A stretch of 64,000 nucleotides of DNA from Methylophilus sp. Lineage in GTDB: Bacteria; Pseudomonadota; Gammaproteobacteria; Burkholderiales; Methylophilaceae. Of the stretch, positions 26,862-36,987 are shown in pieces. Under the pieces are notes generated by a model. It was not told the DNA's origin, made no database searches, and saw only the letters and a program-made list of their open reading frames with translations. The position numbers and the translations under genes are program-made. The stretch's first letter is position 1. Each line of letters opens with the position of its first letter. The stretch covers positions 124,001 to 188,000 of the forward strand of contig JAUYRP010000011.1 in the NCBI GenBank assembly GCA_030696695.1, given 5' to 3'.

Positions 26862-28472
26862 ATGGATATCACCAGAGAAAAAGTTTTTTCTAGCCAGTTG
26901 CAGTTTGGTATGTTCATTACCGAACTGGATAGGCCATGGCTAGACTCGCCATTTCTATTACAAGGCTTTGTGCTTGATGACGATGAGCAAATGGCAACGC
27001 TAAAGCAATTGTGTGAATTTGTATATGTAGACCGCACCAAATCAATCGGTGACCAATTTAGCGCAAAAGCCAAAGTCAATGTTGCAATTCAACGTGAAGC
27101 TTCCCCCGTCATTATCAAGCAAACCAGCAATGGTTCTAAACCAAGCAGCACCTTTAGCACCACGCCTAAAGTCATGGTTAAAACCGCCAATAATCAGAAA
27201 AAAACATTACAGCAGTCCAGCTTTTTTGAAATACTCAGTGCGATCAAAAAAGGTGCCATCACACAAACCAAAGATGGCATTGTATTTAATGTAAGTAGTG
27301 TTGGTTCCACACCCCCACCGTCCAACGGTAGCGCTAACAATACGAACGGGGTTGATCACAGCACGAATGGCAGCAATGGCAGCTCTTTAGGTTTTTTGAA
27401 AAACCTATTTGGTTCTAAAAAAGATAAGCTCACAGCCCCTAAAAATGGCGCAAGCCACGATGATGATCCTTTTGGGATTACAGAGTCAGAGATGTACCGT
27501 ATACACATCTATCAAAACGAAGTGCCGCGCGTAGAGCAAGAAATGGCTGTGATTTATCCTGTTTATGAAAAATCACAAATTGCGACAAAAGAGATTTTTG
27601 AGGCCATTGCTAACAAGCAAAATTTAGACATTAGCACCGTCTCTGAAGTGCTCGACAATATGGTAGACAGCATCAGCCGAACACCAGACGCACTGATGTG
27701 GTTGGCTAAACTCAAAGATACTGACAATGTGGCTTACGGTCAAGCGCTCAACGTATCCATCAACATGATGGCCTTTTCTAGCTTTTTGGCCTTGCCTAAA
27801 GTGGAAATCAAAGAAATGGGATTAGCTGGCTTATTACAAGATGTTGGTAAAGTCAAAATCCCAAAGCGTATTTTGCTTAAAAATACAAAACTAACATCCA
27901 CAGAGTTTGAAATTGCAAAACTACATATTGAAGAAGGTCTGCGCATTCTGTCTCAAACTGCAGATATTCCTGCTGCAGTAATCGATGTCATTAAACAACA
28001 TCATGAGCGCTTTGATGGTAGCGGATATCCCGATGGTCTTGATAACGAACAAATACAAATACGTGCGCAAATAGCCGGGCTAATAGACACTTATTGTGCA
28101 CTCACCACGGACAGAAGCTATGCCAAAAGCATGCCGAACCTTAGAGCACTAGATGAAATTCATCACATGCGAGACAAGGCTTTCTCGAGTAGCTTAGTAG
28201 ATCAGCTCATACAATTTTTTGGCATTTATCCTGTAAGTTCGCTGGTTGAATTGAATACAGGCGAGATTGGGGTAGTCATTCAGCAAAATCAAGTACGTCG
28301 CCTGCAGCCCAGAGTGATGGTGGTGCTTGCACCTGATAAATCCAGAAATGAATTTCCAGTTACGCTAGATTTACTAAACTCCCCCACCACACCAGATGGT
28401 GTTGCATATCAAATTGTTAGGGCAGTCTCTGCAGATAGCTTAGGCGTGCACGCGGAAGACTTTTATATTTAG
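26862..28472 (+). CDS. DUF3391 + HD-GYP domain protein with degenerate metal site
   Basis: 536 residues. A DUF3391-like N-terminus (about 1-75), a low-complexity Ser/Asn/Gly linker (about 85-200) and an HD-GYP domain (about 225-480). The HD-GYP hallmark HHERFDGSGYPDG is at 380-392 and H355 is kept. The HD dyad is replaced by Q326-D327 (LLQDVGK; codon at 27837), and the earlier conserved His before LNV is also Gln (Q294, codon at 27741). HD-GYP enzymes normally hydrolyse c-di-GMP using these metal ligands, so activity is doubtful and a binding or signalling role is possible. 6 bp before the EAL gene. Confidence 0.88.
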   Translation: MDITREKVFSSQLQFGMFITELDRPWLDSPFLLQGFVLDDDEQMATLKQLCEFVYVDRTKSIGDQFSAKAKVNVAIQREASPVIIKQTSNGSKPSSTFSTTPKVMVKTANNQKKTLQQSSFFEILSAIKKGAITQTKDGIVFNVSSVGSTPPPSNGSANNTNGVDHSTNGSNGSSLGFLKNLFGSKKDKLTAPKNGASHDDDPFGITESEMYRIHIYQNEVPRVEQEMAVIYPVYEKSQIATKEIFEAIANKQNLDISTVSEVLDNMVDSISRTPDALMWLAKLKDTDNVAYGQALNVSINMMAFSSFLALPKVEIKEMGLAGLLQDVGKVKIPKRILLKNTKLTSTEFEIAKLHIEEGLRILSQTADIPAAVIDVIKQHHERFDGSGYPDGLDNEQIQIRAQIAGLIDTYCALTTDRSYAKSMPNLRALDEIHHMRDKAFSSSLVDQLIQFFGIYPVSSLVELNTGEIGVVIQQNQVRRLQPRVMVVLAPDKSRNEFPVTLDLLNSPTTPDGVAYQIVRAVSADSLGVHAEDFYI

Positions 28473-28478
28473 CGTAGT

Positions 28479-30221
28479 ATGTCCCTAACGAATATTATTG
28501 AGGATGACGTCAATACGCCGTATCTACGTGCATTCGACGTGGAGTATCCTTCAGAAAATGTACTGCTTAAAGCACAGCAATACCAGCTAGATCCATCCAC
28601 ATTGACTAGCGGCTATAAGGTAGACTTAATCCAGCTGGAAAATTTGTATCACGTCATTTCTAGTGCGGAAAGAAGTGACGCACTTGATCAATTATTTGTA
28701 CTTATTGCTACATGGCCCACAAATTTAAACATTGATGATTTTTGTCTGCGTATTAATCAATGCGTGGCGCAATGGGTCGCAGCAAGTCAATCACATGCAC
28801 AAATTGCCACCATCACTCACCTGTTACGCTGTTTAACACTCGATGGCAACGCACAGTCTTTGCAGACACAGCAGCTACATATGTTTTTATTTGAGATATT
28901 GGGTGAGAGCTTACAATTATGTCAGCAGCAGCAAATCAATTATTTATTGAATCACGATGCCGTCACTAATTTACCTAACACTCACTTACTGTTTGAAGAC
29001 ATTGAGCGTGAAACAAGCTCAAACCAACATTTAGAGTTGAGTTTGTTTTCCATACGTTTTTTAATCGAACGTGGCACAAATACTATATCACCTATCCTAC
29101 AACCTGCCTTGAGCATCAAAGTAGCAGAACTGCTCGCTACATGTTTTTTAGGTGAGTTCACTATATATCAGTCGGGCACTTTGTTCTTTAATGTATTGAT
29201 TAAAAAGCATATCAACACGACCCAATTACATCTACTGGTGGCCAAAATCCAGCGTTGCTATGAGCAAATTATTCATGTAGAGCACCAAGTGTTTATCGTC
29301 ATGCCTGTGATTGGGGCTGTCATTGAGACAGAAGCAACCAATTACCCACATATATATGATTTTGCAAGAGTGGCTCTCAACCATGCACTGGCTAATAATT
29401 TGGATATTGTGATATATGCGCCGGAGATTTCAGATGCAGTCGAACGGCAAAAGAAACTTGAGCTTGATATCACAGATGCATTCAACAACGAAGATTTAGA
29501 ACTGTATTTACAGCCTATTGTTAGCTTGCCAGATGGCCATTGTGTAGGCGCCGAAGTATTGTTGCGTTGGCCCAATGCCAAATCCAAAGGCATTTACCCA
29601 AATGTTATGGTGGAAATCATCAATAAGGTGGGCTTAGGTAAAATGTTTACACGCTGGCTCATCCACTCAGTGTGTCGTCTTGCCCATGAATTGATTAATC
29701 AAAATAAACTGTCTGTGTATCTCACGCTGAATCTGAGAGCCGAAGACTTATACGATAAAGACTTACCTCTGCTTATCTTGCAAAGTAGCCAATTTTGGAA
29801 GATACAACCAGAAAATCTCATTCTAGAAATTACTGAGAATGGCATCCTAGAAGAGAACGAAACCACCTTAGCCACCATTCAACAAATCACCGATAACGGC
29901 TTTAAACTTGCATTAGACGACTTTGGTACCGGTTATTCCTCTATGGCGCGACTGCGGAGCATGCCTATTTCACTGATTAAAATTGACCAATCATTCGTGC
30001 GCCAAATTCATTTATCAGATAAAGATTTCAGGATGGTGCAATCCATGGCTTCACTCGCGGAAAGCATTGGTAAAGAAGTGTTGGTCGAAGGTGTGGAAAA
30101 TGAAGCCTCACTTAAGCTGATTAATGAAATTGGCATTCGTAAGGCGCAAGGCTACTATTTTTCTAAGCCATTGCCATTTGATGAATTTGTCAGCTGGGCA
30201 AAAATTAATTCGGCGAGCTGA
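28479..30221 (+). CDS. Degenerate GGDEF + EAL domain protein
   Basis: 580 residues. The first 150 are unrecognised. A region at about 160-310 begins like a GGDEF domain (LLNHDAVTNLPNTHLLFEDIE) but has no GGDEF motif. The EAL domain (about 325-575) has E359-V-L in place of EAL, with Asn in LTLNLRAEDL, Glu in LEITENG, D480-D481 (LDDFGTGYSS), Lys in IKIDQSFV, Glu in VEGVEN and Gln in AQGYYFSKPL, so the catalytic set for c-di-GMP hydrolysis is intact. No membrane segment is evident. Probably cotranscribed with the HD-GYP gene; together they form a c-di-GMP module. Confidence 0.88.
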   Translation: MSLTNIIEDDVNTPYLRAFDVEYPSENVLLKAQQYQLDPSTLTSGYKVDLIQLENLYHVISSAERSDALDQLFVLIATWPTNLNIDDFCLRINQCVAQWVAASQSHAQIATITHLLRCLTLDGNAQSLQTQQLHMFLFEILGESLQLCQQQQINYLLNHDAVTNLPNTHLLFEDIERETSSNQHLELSLFSIRFLIERGTNTISPILQPALSIKVAELLATCFLGEFTIYQSGTLFFNVLIKKHINTTQLHLLVAKIQRCYEQIIHVEHQVFIVMPVIGAVIETEATNYPHIYDFARVALNHALANNLDIVIYAPEISDAVERQKKLELDITDAFNNEDLELYLQPIVSLPDGHCVGAEVLLRWPNAKSKGIYPNVMVEIINKVGLGKMFTRWLIHSVCRLAHELINQNKLSVYLTLNLRAEDLYDKDLPLLILQSSQFWKIQPENLILEITENGILEENETTLATIQQITDNGFKLALDDFGTGYSSMARLRSMPISLIKIDQSFVRQIHLSDKDFRMVQSMASLAESIGKEVLVEGVENEASLKLINEIGIRKAQGYYFSKPLPFDEFVSWAKINSAS

Positions 30222-30233
30222 TATAATCCCGCC

Positions 30234-30674
30234 ATGCAAATTACTACACGTTTAGAGTTTGATGCGGGCCACCGCATCCCCGATCATAAAAGCCAATGTC
30301 GCAATCTCCACGGACATCGCTATGCAATTGAAATCACCTTGTCGGGCGACATCATTCAACAAGAACATAGCTCAGAGAATGGCATGGTGATGGATTTTTC
30401 AGACGTAAAAAGAATAGCACGTGAAACGGTTGTAGATGTCTGGGACCATGCATTTATCGTGTATCAACATGATCATCCTGTATTAGACTTTTTGAACACA
30501 CTACCCAACCATAAAACAGTCATTTTTCCTACTATTCCAACGGCGGAAAATATGGCGTCTGAAGCGTTTAGGTTACTCAAAGCTCAATACAAAGATGTGT
30601 ATGGCAATCATTTAACGTTGGAACGTGTGCGCCTGTATGAAACACCCAATAGCTGGACAGATGCTGTCAGCTAA
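30234..30674 (+). CDS. queD: 6-carboxy-5,6,7,8-tetrahydropterin synthase
   Basis: Converts 7,8-dihydroneopterin triphosphate to 6-carboxytetrahydropterin on the way to queuosine. Zinc ligands H13 (DAGHRI), H26 and H28 (LHGHRY) and the catalytic C22 of the CxxxHGH pattern are visible; the C-terminal VRLYET with its Glu is conserved. 146 residues is slightly longer than E. coli QueD. It follows the EAL gene by 12 bp. A pyruvoyl-tetrahydropterin synthase-like role is less likely because the Cys spacing is QueD-like. Confidence 0.9.
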   Translation: MQITTRLEFDAGHRIPDHKSQCRNLHGHRYAIEITLSGDIIQQEHSSENGMVMDFSDVKRIARETVVDVWDHAFIVYQHDHPVLDFLNTLPNHKTVIFPTIPTAENMASEAFRLLKAQYKDVYGNHLTLERVRLYETPNSWTDAVS

Positions 30675-30691
30675 ACCTGCCCGCATTTTAC

Positions 30692-31597
30692 TTAATCAAA
30701 CTGTCTGATTTGTTGCATTACCTGCTCTAGCCCCTGTTCCCATGCCGGCAATGCCAATCCAAACGTATTCATTAACTTAGCATTGTCCAATCTTGAATTT
30801 TTCGGACGTGCTGCAGGCGTTGGATATTCGGCTGTGACGATTGATCCAATGGTGGATGATTGAATTTTGAGCGCAGGCAATGCAAGTTGCTCAGCTTTTG
30901 TCTCATACGATTGCAATATTGCTTTTGCAAAACCAAACCAAGACGTACTGCCTGCATTCGTAAAATGATAAATGCCAGACTGAGTAAAGTCATTCATTTG
31001 CCAAACACTCACTAGCTTACTCACCGTCTCTGCAATAGATTGACTGCTGGTTGGCGCACCGAACTGATCATCTACAATCTTTAACTGATCGCGCTCAGCG
31101 CTCAAGCGTAGTATCGTTTTAAGAAAGTTATTGCCATGGACTCCATATACCCAACTCGTACGTAATATGATGTGCGGCAAAGCTATAGATTGTATCGCCA
31201 GCTCCCCAATCAGTTTGGAATGCCCATACACACTGAGCGGGTTCACTGGATCTGTTTCGACGTACGGGGATGGCTTATTACCATCAAACACATAGTCTGT
31301 CGAAAAATGTATGAGGCCAGCACCGATTCTTGCCGCTTCCTCGGCAATGATCCGTGGCGCGATGGCATTGATGGCAAACGTAAGCTCTGGCTCACTTTCG
31401 GCTTTATCGACTGCAGTATATGCCGCTGGATTAATGACCAGCGCAGGACGAATAGTTTGTATTGCCTCTCGAATAGCTTGCACATCACTTAGATCAAACT
31501 GCTCACGATCAACAGCCACCACCTCGTGATGATTGCTTAGCGCTTGTTGCAAAGCATGGCCCACTTGACCATGCATGCCTGTGACTAGAATCTTCAT
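30692..31597 (-). CDS. rfbD: dTDP-4-dehydrorhamnose reductase
   Basis: Last step of dTDP-L-rhamnose synthesis. The Rossmann opening MKILVTGMHGQVG, the STDYVFDG motif and the Y-x3-K pair in YGHSKLIGE identify the RmlD short-chain dehydrogenase family; 301 residues is normal. Last gene of the minus-strand set rfbB-rfbA-rfbC-rfbD, 17 bp after rfbC. Convergent with queD, with no obvious terminator in the 17-bp gap. Confidence 0.95.
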   Translation of the reverse strand: MKILVTGMHGQVGHALQQALSNHHEVVAVDREQFDLSDVQAIREAIQTIRPALVINPAAYTAVDKAESEPELTFAINAIAPRIIAEEAARIGAGLIHFSTDYVFDGNKPSPYVETDPVNPLSVYGHSKLIGELAIQSIALPHIILRTSWVYGVHGNNFLKTILRLSAERDQLKIVDDQFGAPTSSQSIAETVSKLVSVWQMNDFTQSGIYHFTNAGSTSWFGFAKAILQSYETKAEQLALPALKIQSSTIGSIVTAEYPTPAARPKNSRLDNAKLMNTFGLALPAWEQGLEQVMQQIRQFD

Positions 31598-31614
31598 GTT
31601 AATGTCTTATACAG

Positions 31615-32160
31615 TTACAGGAATTTTTTTGCATCACGTAAAGATAAAGCAGCGCTATCTTTTGCTGACAATACTGGAGTCAACTCTGAAGGCCATTCAA
31701 TCGCAATGTCAGGGTCATCCCAACGAATACTACACTCATGCTGTGGTGCATAAAAATCAGTAGTTTTATACAAGAATTCTGCGTATTCAGATAACACTAA
31801 GAAACCGTGTGCAAAGCCTGGCGGCACCCACATTTGTCGATGATTATCTGCGGAAAGATGCACACCCACCCATTGCCCAAAAGTTTTAGACGATGTTCGA
31901 ATATCTACCGCAACATCAAACACTTCACCTTGTGTCACACGCACTAACTTTCCTTGTGCTTGCTCGATTTGATAATGCAGGCCACGTAGTACATTCTTTG
32001 CTGATTTTGAGTGGTTATCTTGCACAAAATCATAGTGTTTGCCGACTGCCTCTTCAAATTGTTTTGCATTAAAACTTTCAAAGAAGAACCCTCTGTCATC
32101 ACCAAACACTTTAGGTTCAAAAACCAATACTTCTGGGATGGACGTTTGCATTACATTCAT
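31615..32160 (-). CDS. rfbC: dTDP-4-dehydrorhamnose 3,5-epimerase
   Basis: Cupin-fold epimerase. The catalytic His lies in LRGLHYQ and the conserved Arg/Phe set in DRGFFFESFNAKQF; VPPGFAHGFLVLSEYAEFLYK carries the acid-side region with the active-site Tyr. 181 residues is standard. It overlaps rfbA by one base, giving tight coupling within the dTDP-rhamnose operon, which supplies the cell-surface polysaccharide. Confidence 0.96.
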   Translation of the reverse strand: MNVMQTSIPEVLVFEPKVFGDDRGFFFESFNAKQFEEAVGKHYDFVQDNHSKSAKNVLRGLHYQIEQAQGKLVRVTQGEVFDVAVDIRTSSKTFGQWVGVHLSADNHRQMWVPPGFAHGFLVLSEYAEFLYKTTDFYAPQHECSIRWDDPDIAIEWPSELTPVLSAKDSAALSLRDAKKFL

Positions 32161-33041
32161 TAAAACACTTTCTCTGTAAGGACTTGTTTCAAATACTGGC
32201 CATAGCCATTTTTAGCATATTTGCTGGCTAGCTTTTCTAATGCTGCAGCATCGATAAAGCCTTTACGGTACGCAATTTCCTCTGGACATGCAATTTTGAG
32301 TCCTTGACGCTTTTCAATGGTTTGAATAAAAGAACCAGCCTCTAATAGCGACTCATGTGTCCCAGTATCTAACCAAGCCATACCCCTACCCATCACTTCA
32401 ACATGTAAATCTGACCAGCTCAGGTATTGACGGTTCACATCAGTAATCTCTAACTCCCCACGTGGTGAAGGCTTCAGATTTTTAGCGATATCGACAACCC
32501 GATTATCGTAAAAATATAACCCTGTCACTGCATAGCGCGATTTAGGATGTTCAGGTTTTTCTTCGAGACTAATGGCATGACCTGCTTCATTAAACTCCAC
32601 AACACCATAACGCTCTGGATCATGCACTGGATAAGCAAATACCGTAGCGCCATGCGTACGCTCTGCAGCTTTTTGCGTCATTAATGCCAGCTCATGTCCA
32701 TAAAAAATGTTATCGCCTAAGACTAAAGCACATGGGTCATTGCCAATAAATGAATCGCCTAAAATAAAGGCCTGCGCTAAGCCATCTGGAGATGGTTGTA
32801 CTTTATATTCGATGTGCATGCCCCACTGACTACCATCGCCCAATAATTCAGCAAACCTAGGCGTGTCTTGTGGTGTTGAAATGACCAATACATCTCGAAT
32901 GCCCGCAAGCATGAGTGCAGAGAGTGGATAGTAAATCATCGGTTTATCATAAACAGGCAATAACTGCTTAGATACGACTTGAGTGACTGGATACAAACGT
33001 GTGCCTGAGCCTCCAGCTAGCACAATTCCCTTCATCGCCAT
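32160..33041 (-). CDS. rfbA: Glucose-1-phosphate thymidylyltransferase
   Basis: Forms dTDP-glucose from dTTP and glucose 1-phosphate. The nucleotidyltransferase signature [13 protein letters not shown] is near residue 8, followed by [18 protein letters not shown], and the Mg-binding Asp is in LGDNIF. 293 residues matches RmlA. One-base overlaps on both sides (rfbB and rfbC). It competes with glgC for glucose 1-phosphate, an inferred metabolic branch between surface sugar and storage. Confidence 0.96.
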   Translation of the reverse strand: MAMKGIVLAGGSGTRLYPVTQVVSKQLLPVYDKPMIYYPLSALMLAGIRDVLVISTPQDTPRFAELLGDGSQWGMHIEYKVQPSPDGLAQAFILGDSFIGNDPCALVLGDNIFYGHELALMTQKAAERTHGATVFAYPVHDPERYGVVEFNEAGHAISLEEKPEHPKSRYAVTGLYFYDNRVVDIAKNLKPSPRGELEITDVNRQYLSWSDLHVEVMGRGMAWLDTGTHESLLEAGSFIQTIEKRQGLKIACPEEIAYRKGFIDAAALEKLASKYAKNGYGQYLKQVLTEKVF

Positions 33042-34123
33042 TATGCTAACTCCTCACCACGCTCGCTGTAGTTCTGATTCACCCAGTTTTTATATTCACC
33101 ACTGGTGATATTGTGCACCCACTGTGGATGGGACAAATACCATTTCACAGTTTTTTGGATACCGGTTTCAAAGGTTTCTGCTGGCTTCCAGCCTAGCTCT
33201 CGCTCAATTTTAGTGGCATCAATTGCATAACGCTGGTCATGACCTGGTCTATCGACGACAAATGTAATTTGATCACGATAACTACCATGTGCTTTTGGTT
33301 TCTCTTTATCTAAAATGTCACATAAAGTATGTACCACTTCTAAATTGGTTTTTTCGTTCCATCCGCCAATATTGTAAGTTTCACCCACTTTACCGGCCTC
33401 CAACACCCGTCTAATTGCACTGCAATGATCGGTCACGTAGAGCCAGTCACGAACATTGCTGCCATTACCATAAATCGGCAACGGCTTTCCATTTAGCGCA
33501 TTGTGAATCACCAAAGGAATTAATTTTTCAGGAAAATGATAAGGACCATAATTATTTGAGCAATTAGTAGTTAAAGTGGGCAAGCCATAGGTGTGGTGGT
33601 AGGCCCGTACTAAATGGTCGGATGCTGCTTTAGATGCAGAGTAAGGGCTATTGGGTTCATATGCATTCGTTTCTTTAAACGCAGGGTCGTCTGCAGATAG
33701 TGAGCCATAGACTTCATCTGTTGAAACGTGCAGAAAGCGAAATTGTGATTTATCTGTAACCCCTAATTTACTCCAATAAGCACGCACTTCTTCAAGTAAA
33801 TTAAATGTGCCGACCACGTTCGTTTGAATAAACTCATCTGGGCCATGAATAGAACGGTCTACGTGACTTTCAGCGGCAAAATTGAGCACTGCACGTGGCT
33901 GGTGTACTGCAAGTAATTTGCCCACCTCTGCACGGTCGCCAATATCTGCATGCACAAACACATGGTCTGGATTATGCTGAATATCGGCTAAATTTTCTAA
34001 ATTACCTGCGTAAGTCAATTTATCTAAATTAATGACTTTGCCTAAACCTAACGACACCCACTGATTCACAAAGTTACTGCCAATAAAACCTGCACCACCT
34101 GTCACTACGATACAATTTTTCAT
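33041..34123 (-). CDS. rfbB: dTDP-glucose 4,6-dehydratase
   Basis: NAD-dependent extended short-chain dehydrogenase. NAD-binding [10 protein letters not shown] at about residues 8-17, catalytic Thr-Asp-Glu in STDEVYGSL, Tyr/Lys in [10 protein letters not shown] and the family's [15 protein letters not shown] stretch are all present. 360 residues is normal. First gene of the rhamnose operon; a GGAA-type ribosome-binding site sits a few bases before the ATG. Confidence 0.96.
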   Translation of the reverse strand: MKNCIVVTGGAGFIGSNFVNQWVSLGLGKVINLDKLTYAGNLENLADIQHNPDHVFVHADIGDRAEVGKLLAVHQPRAVLNFAAESHVDRSIHGPDEFIQTNVVGTFNLLEEVRAYWSKLGVTDKSQFRFLHVSTDEVYGSLSADDPAFKETNAYEPNSPYSASKAASDHLVRAYHHTYGLPTLTTNCSNNYGPYHFPEKLIPLVIHNALNGKPLPIYGNGSNVRDWLYVTDHCSAIRRVLEAGKVGETYNIGGWNEKTNLEVVHTLCDILDKEKPKAHGSYRDQITFVVDRPGHDQRYAIDATKIERELGWKPAETFETGIQKTVKWYLSHPQWVHNITSGEYKNWVNQNYSERGEELA

Positions 34124-34182
34124 CTTATTTCCATTATTTTAAAATCAAATCCTGTGAACCAATGTTGAGCTTACTGCGCAAT

Positions 34183-34860
34183 TTACCAAGTCTGCGCGCC
34201 AGCCTTTTTTAAGCCATCTACATATACTGTATGTGCCTGCAAATCCTCAGCGTCTGCATAAATTACTTTCACGGCAGCCACTGGAGACTGTAGCTCTTCT
34301 GTATGTTCTTCTTTGGCTTGTTGTAAATCTATCAGCAAGCTGTCCTGACCGCGCGTCATCGCCATATACACTTCAGCTAGCAACTCTGCATCCAGCAACG
34401 CGCCATGAAGCGTACGTTTGGAGTTATCAATTCCGAAATGCCGACATAACGCATCTAAGTTATTACGCTGACCAGGCCGCGCTTCTTTAGCCATTTTCAA
34501 TGTATCAGTGATTCTATCGCAAAAATTTTGAATTGGCTTTAGCCCAATACGACCAAGCTCTGCGTTTAAAAACCCTACATCGAACGGCGCATTGTGGATA
34601 ATCAGCTCTGCACCTTGAATAAATGCGATTAATTCATTTGAAATAGCTGGAAATAGCGGCTTGTCTTGCAAGAACTCCAACGTAATACCGTGCACCTCTT
34701 GTGCCGCTGCGTCAATTTCACGCTCTGGGTTCAAATACACATGAAAATGATTGTTGGTTGGTCGACGATTAATCATCTCTACTGCAGCAATCTCAATGAC
34801 TCGGTGGCCTTGGTCTGGATAAAGCCCAGTCGTTTCAGTATCTAAAAATATCTGCCTCAT
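34183..34860 (-). CDS. dnaQ: DNA polymerase III epsilon subunit
   Basis: 3'-5' proofreading exonuclease. Exo I motif FLDTETTGLYPDQGHRVIEI (D6, E8) opens the protein, Exo II is HNAPFDVGFLNAEL and Exo III is HGALLDAELLAEVY with the general-base His. 225 residues, with a short C-terminal tail for polymerase binding. It lies 13 bp after rnhA in the same direction; the rnhA-dnaQ pair is conserved in many proteobacteria. Confidence 0.95.
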   Translation of the reverse strand: MRQIFLDTETTGLYPDQGHRVIEIAAVEMINRRPTNNHFHVYLNPEREIDAAAQEVHGITLEFLQDKPLFPAISNELIAFIQGAELIIHNAPFDVGFLNAELGRIGLKPIQNFCDRITDTLKMAKEARPGQRNNLDALCRHFGIDNSKRTLHGALLDAELLAEVYMAMTRGQDSLLIDLQQAKEEHTEELQSPVAAVKVIYADAEDLQAHTVYVDGLKKAGAQTW

Positions 34861-34873
34861 AATTAACCCTTGA

Positions 34874-35326
34874 TTATACTTGCAACCCCAGTACGTCTAA
34901 TACACCGCGATTTGCGAGTGCATCAGCACGCTCATTGCCTACGTTACCTGCATGCCCTTTGACCCAAATCCATTCGATTTCATGTGACTTCACAAGCGCG
35001 TCTAACTGTTTCCATAAATCTTCGTTTTTGACTGGCTTTTTATCGGCAGTTCGCCAATTTCTTAGCTTCCAGCCCACAATCCATTCTGTGATTCCTTTTT
35101 GTACATATGATGAATCGGTATAAATTTTAATAGGACATGGCCTTTTAATCGCTTCAAGTGCACGTATCACTGCCGTAAGTTCCATGCGATTGTTAGTGGT
35201 AAGTGCTTCTCCACCAAACAATGTTTTTTCTTGGTCGCCGAAAAGCAATAATGCTCCCCAGCCACCAGGCCCAGGATTACCCTTACAAGCCCCGTCAGCA
35301 TATATTTCTATGATGTTAGTCTTCAT
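34874..35326 (-). CDS. rnhA: Ribonuclease HI
   Basis: Degrades the RNA strand of RNA-DNA hybrids. The carboxylate set is complete: Asp in [14 protein letters not shown], Glu in NRMELTAV, Asp in IYTDSSYVQ and Asp in NERADALAN, with the His-containing KGHAGNVGN loop. 150 residues, with the basic handle region [15 protein letters not shown]. It starts 3 bp after the methyltransferase gene, and dnaQ follows. Confidence 0.96.
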   Translation of the reverse strand: MKTNIIEIYADGACKGNPGPGGWGALLLFGDQEKTLFGGEALTTNNRMELTAVIRALEAIKRPCPIKIYTDSSYVQKGITEWIVGWKLRNWRTADKKPVKNEDLWKQLDALVKSHEIEWIWVKGHAGNVGNERADALANRGVLDVLGLQV

Positions 35327-35329
35327 TAA

Positions 35330-36061
35330 TTATTGCGTTTTTCGATTGTTTCTTTGAGTAGGTTTTGTTTTTTGTTGCGTAGCAACTAGCGCTGATTTGA
35401 CTAGCGATTTTTTCCAATTGGGTTTAATTAAATGCATGTTCACGACACGCTTTTTTGCAACAATATAGTAAATACCACCCATAGGTGGGCTCCATTTAGT
35501 CGCAAAACGTTCTATGCACTGCTGACGCTGTATCCACTTTTCATCATTGATAGGAAAAATAAATGCTTGGGTGCCACCAGATACATACTCGAGTCCAAGC
35601 AAAGCCAACCAGTCTGTTATGCGCCTTAACGATAGAGTAGCACCGCACCAGGGGTAATGTCGTCTCTTTGAAAACCAACGTCGAACACCCCAAGCACTCA
35701 TAGGATTATACCCTGTGAGAATGAGATGGCCTTCTGGTACTAATACACGTTCCACTTCTCTTAATGTTTGGTGCTGATTTTGACTAAACTCCAACACATG
35801 AGGCAAACATAACAAATCAATGGTCGAGGATGCAAATGGCAAATATTCACTTTCACATAACACATCACCCGCAGATATATCGACATGCAAGCGCTTGGCA
35901 ATGCGCGACTGCTGCAATAGATCCATTTCTAGCAATCCAATTTGCAACGCATTGAATCCAAAAATGTCCGCCACATATTGATCATAGATTGCTTGCTCAC
36001 TCGCCAGCAAATAACGACCCAGAGGACTACTTAACCAATTCTGTTGAGTGATTGGTAGCAT
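35330..36061 (-). CDS. Class I SAM-dependent methyltransferase (unassigned)
   Basis: 243 residues. The Rossmann methyltransferase core is reduced but recognisable: a LHVDISAGDVLCESEYLPFASSTIDLLCLPHVLEF region holds the motif II/III acidic and LPFA elements, and EVERVLVPEGHLILTGYNP is the post-motif III strand. The C-terminus is basic (KTKPTQRNNRKTQ). This family sits between gloB and rnhA/dnaQ in many beta- and gammaproteobacteria; the substrate is unknown to me. Divergent from gloB. Confidence 0.85.
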   Translation of the reverse strand: MLPITQQNWLSSPLGRYLLASEQAIYDQYVADIFGFNALQIGLLEMDLLQQSRIAKRLHVDISAGDVLCESEYLPFASSTIDLLCLPHVLEFSQNQHQTLREVERVLVPEGHLILTGYNPMSAWGVRRWFSKRRHYPWCGATLSLRRITDWLALLGLEYVSGGTQAFIFPINDEKWIQRQQCIERFATKWSPPMGGIYYIVAKKRVVNMHLIKPNWKKSLVKSALVATQQKTKPTQRNNRKTQ

Positions 36062-36137
36062 TTAATGATTGACAAGCCGAAGCAAACTCACAACCATGGA
36101 CAAACCACATGCAAATTTTCTCTCAGACCATAGATTC

Positions 36138-36890
36138 ATGATAAACATCATTCCAATTCCAGCTTTTGAAGATAATTATATATGGCTTTTACAATATGGG
36201 CGTAAAGTCGTTGTGATTGATCCAGGAGATGCGCTTCCAGTTATCAAGGTATTACAAGACAACAATTGGGAACTAGCGGCTATTCTCGTTACGCATCATC
36301 ATGATGATCATATTGGAGGTGTACCTCATTTGCTCGAGCAGTTCAATGTGCCTGTTTATGCACCGGAATATCGTGACTACAGTTTTACTCATACGCCAGT
36401 AAAAGAGGGAGACACTATTCATCTGTCTGCGATTGCACAATCCTTCGACGTATTGTGGTTACCGGGCCATACGCTTGACCATGTTGCTTATGTGAACACA
36501 CAGTATCTATTTTGCGGCGACGTACTGTTTGCCGCAGGTTGCGGTAGATTGTTTGAGGGAACACCTAATCAAATGTTAAATTCATTAAATAGAATCAAGA
36601 AGTTACCACTATCCACTAAAATTTTCTGTACCCACGAATATACACTTAAAAACATACAGTTTGCACTAACGTTAGAACCATCGAACGCTAGATTAAAAGC
36701 TCGGGAGATTAAAACCACACAACTGCGTCAACAAAATATCCCCACCCTTCCAACTACTTTAGAAGAAGAAATCGCCACCAATCCTTTTTTGCGTTGCTCG
36801 GCACCAGAAATCCAACACAACTTAGCGCTAAATTCAAGCGCAGAACTTGATATATTTACCGCAATAAGACAGCTCAGAAACCATTATTAA
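36138..36890 (+). CDS. gloB: Hydroxyacylglutathione hydrolase (glyoxalase II)
   Basis: Hydrolyses S-D-lactoylglutathione in methylglyoxal detoxification. The binuclear metal motif THHHDDHIGG is near residue 53, further ligands are in LPGHTLDH, FCGDVLF and CTHEYT. I start at ATG 36138 because MINIIPIPAFEDNYIWLL is the standard N-terminus, giving 250 residues; the frame is open upstream to 36069, but that part is not family-like. Divergent from the methyltransferase gene and followed by mltD. Confidence 0.95.
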   Translation: MINIIPIPAFEDNYIWLLQYGRKVVVIDPGDALPVIKVLQDNNWELAAILVTHHHDDHIGGVPHLLEQFNVPVYAPEYRDYSFTHTPVKEGDTIHLSAIAQSFDVLWLPGHTLDHVAYVNTQYLFCGDVLFAAGCGRLFEGTPNQMLNSLNRIKKLPLSTKIFCTHEYTLKNIQFALTLEPSNARLKAREIKTTQLRQQNIPTLPTTLEEEIATNPFLRCSAPEIQHNLALNSSAELDIFTAIRQLRNHY

Positions 36891-36987
36891 TCAATAAGAT
36901 AAATTAGCAACTCTAAGTAATACTTTTACTTGACTGACCTTGGAATCATCGTTAGTATTCAAGCATGTTTTTAAAGCATTCCGCGTT

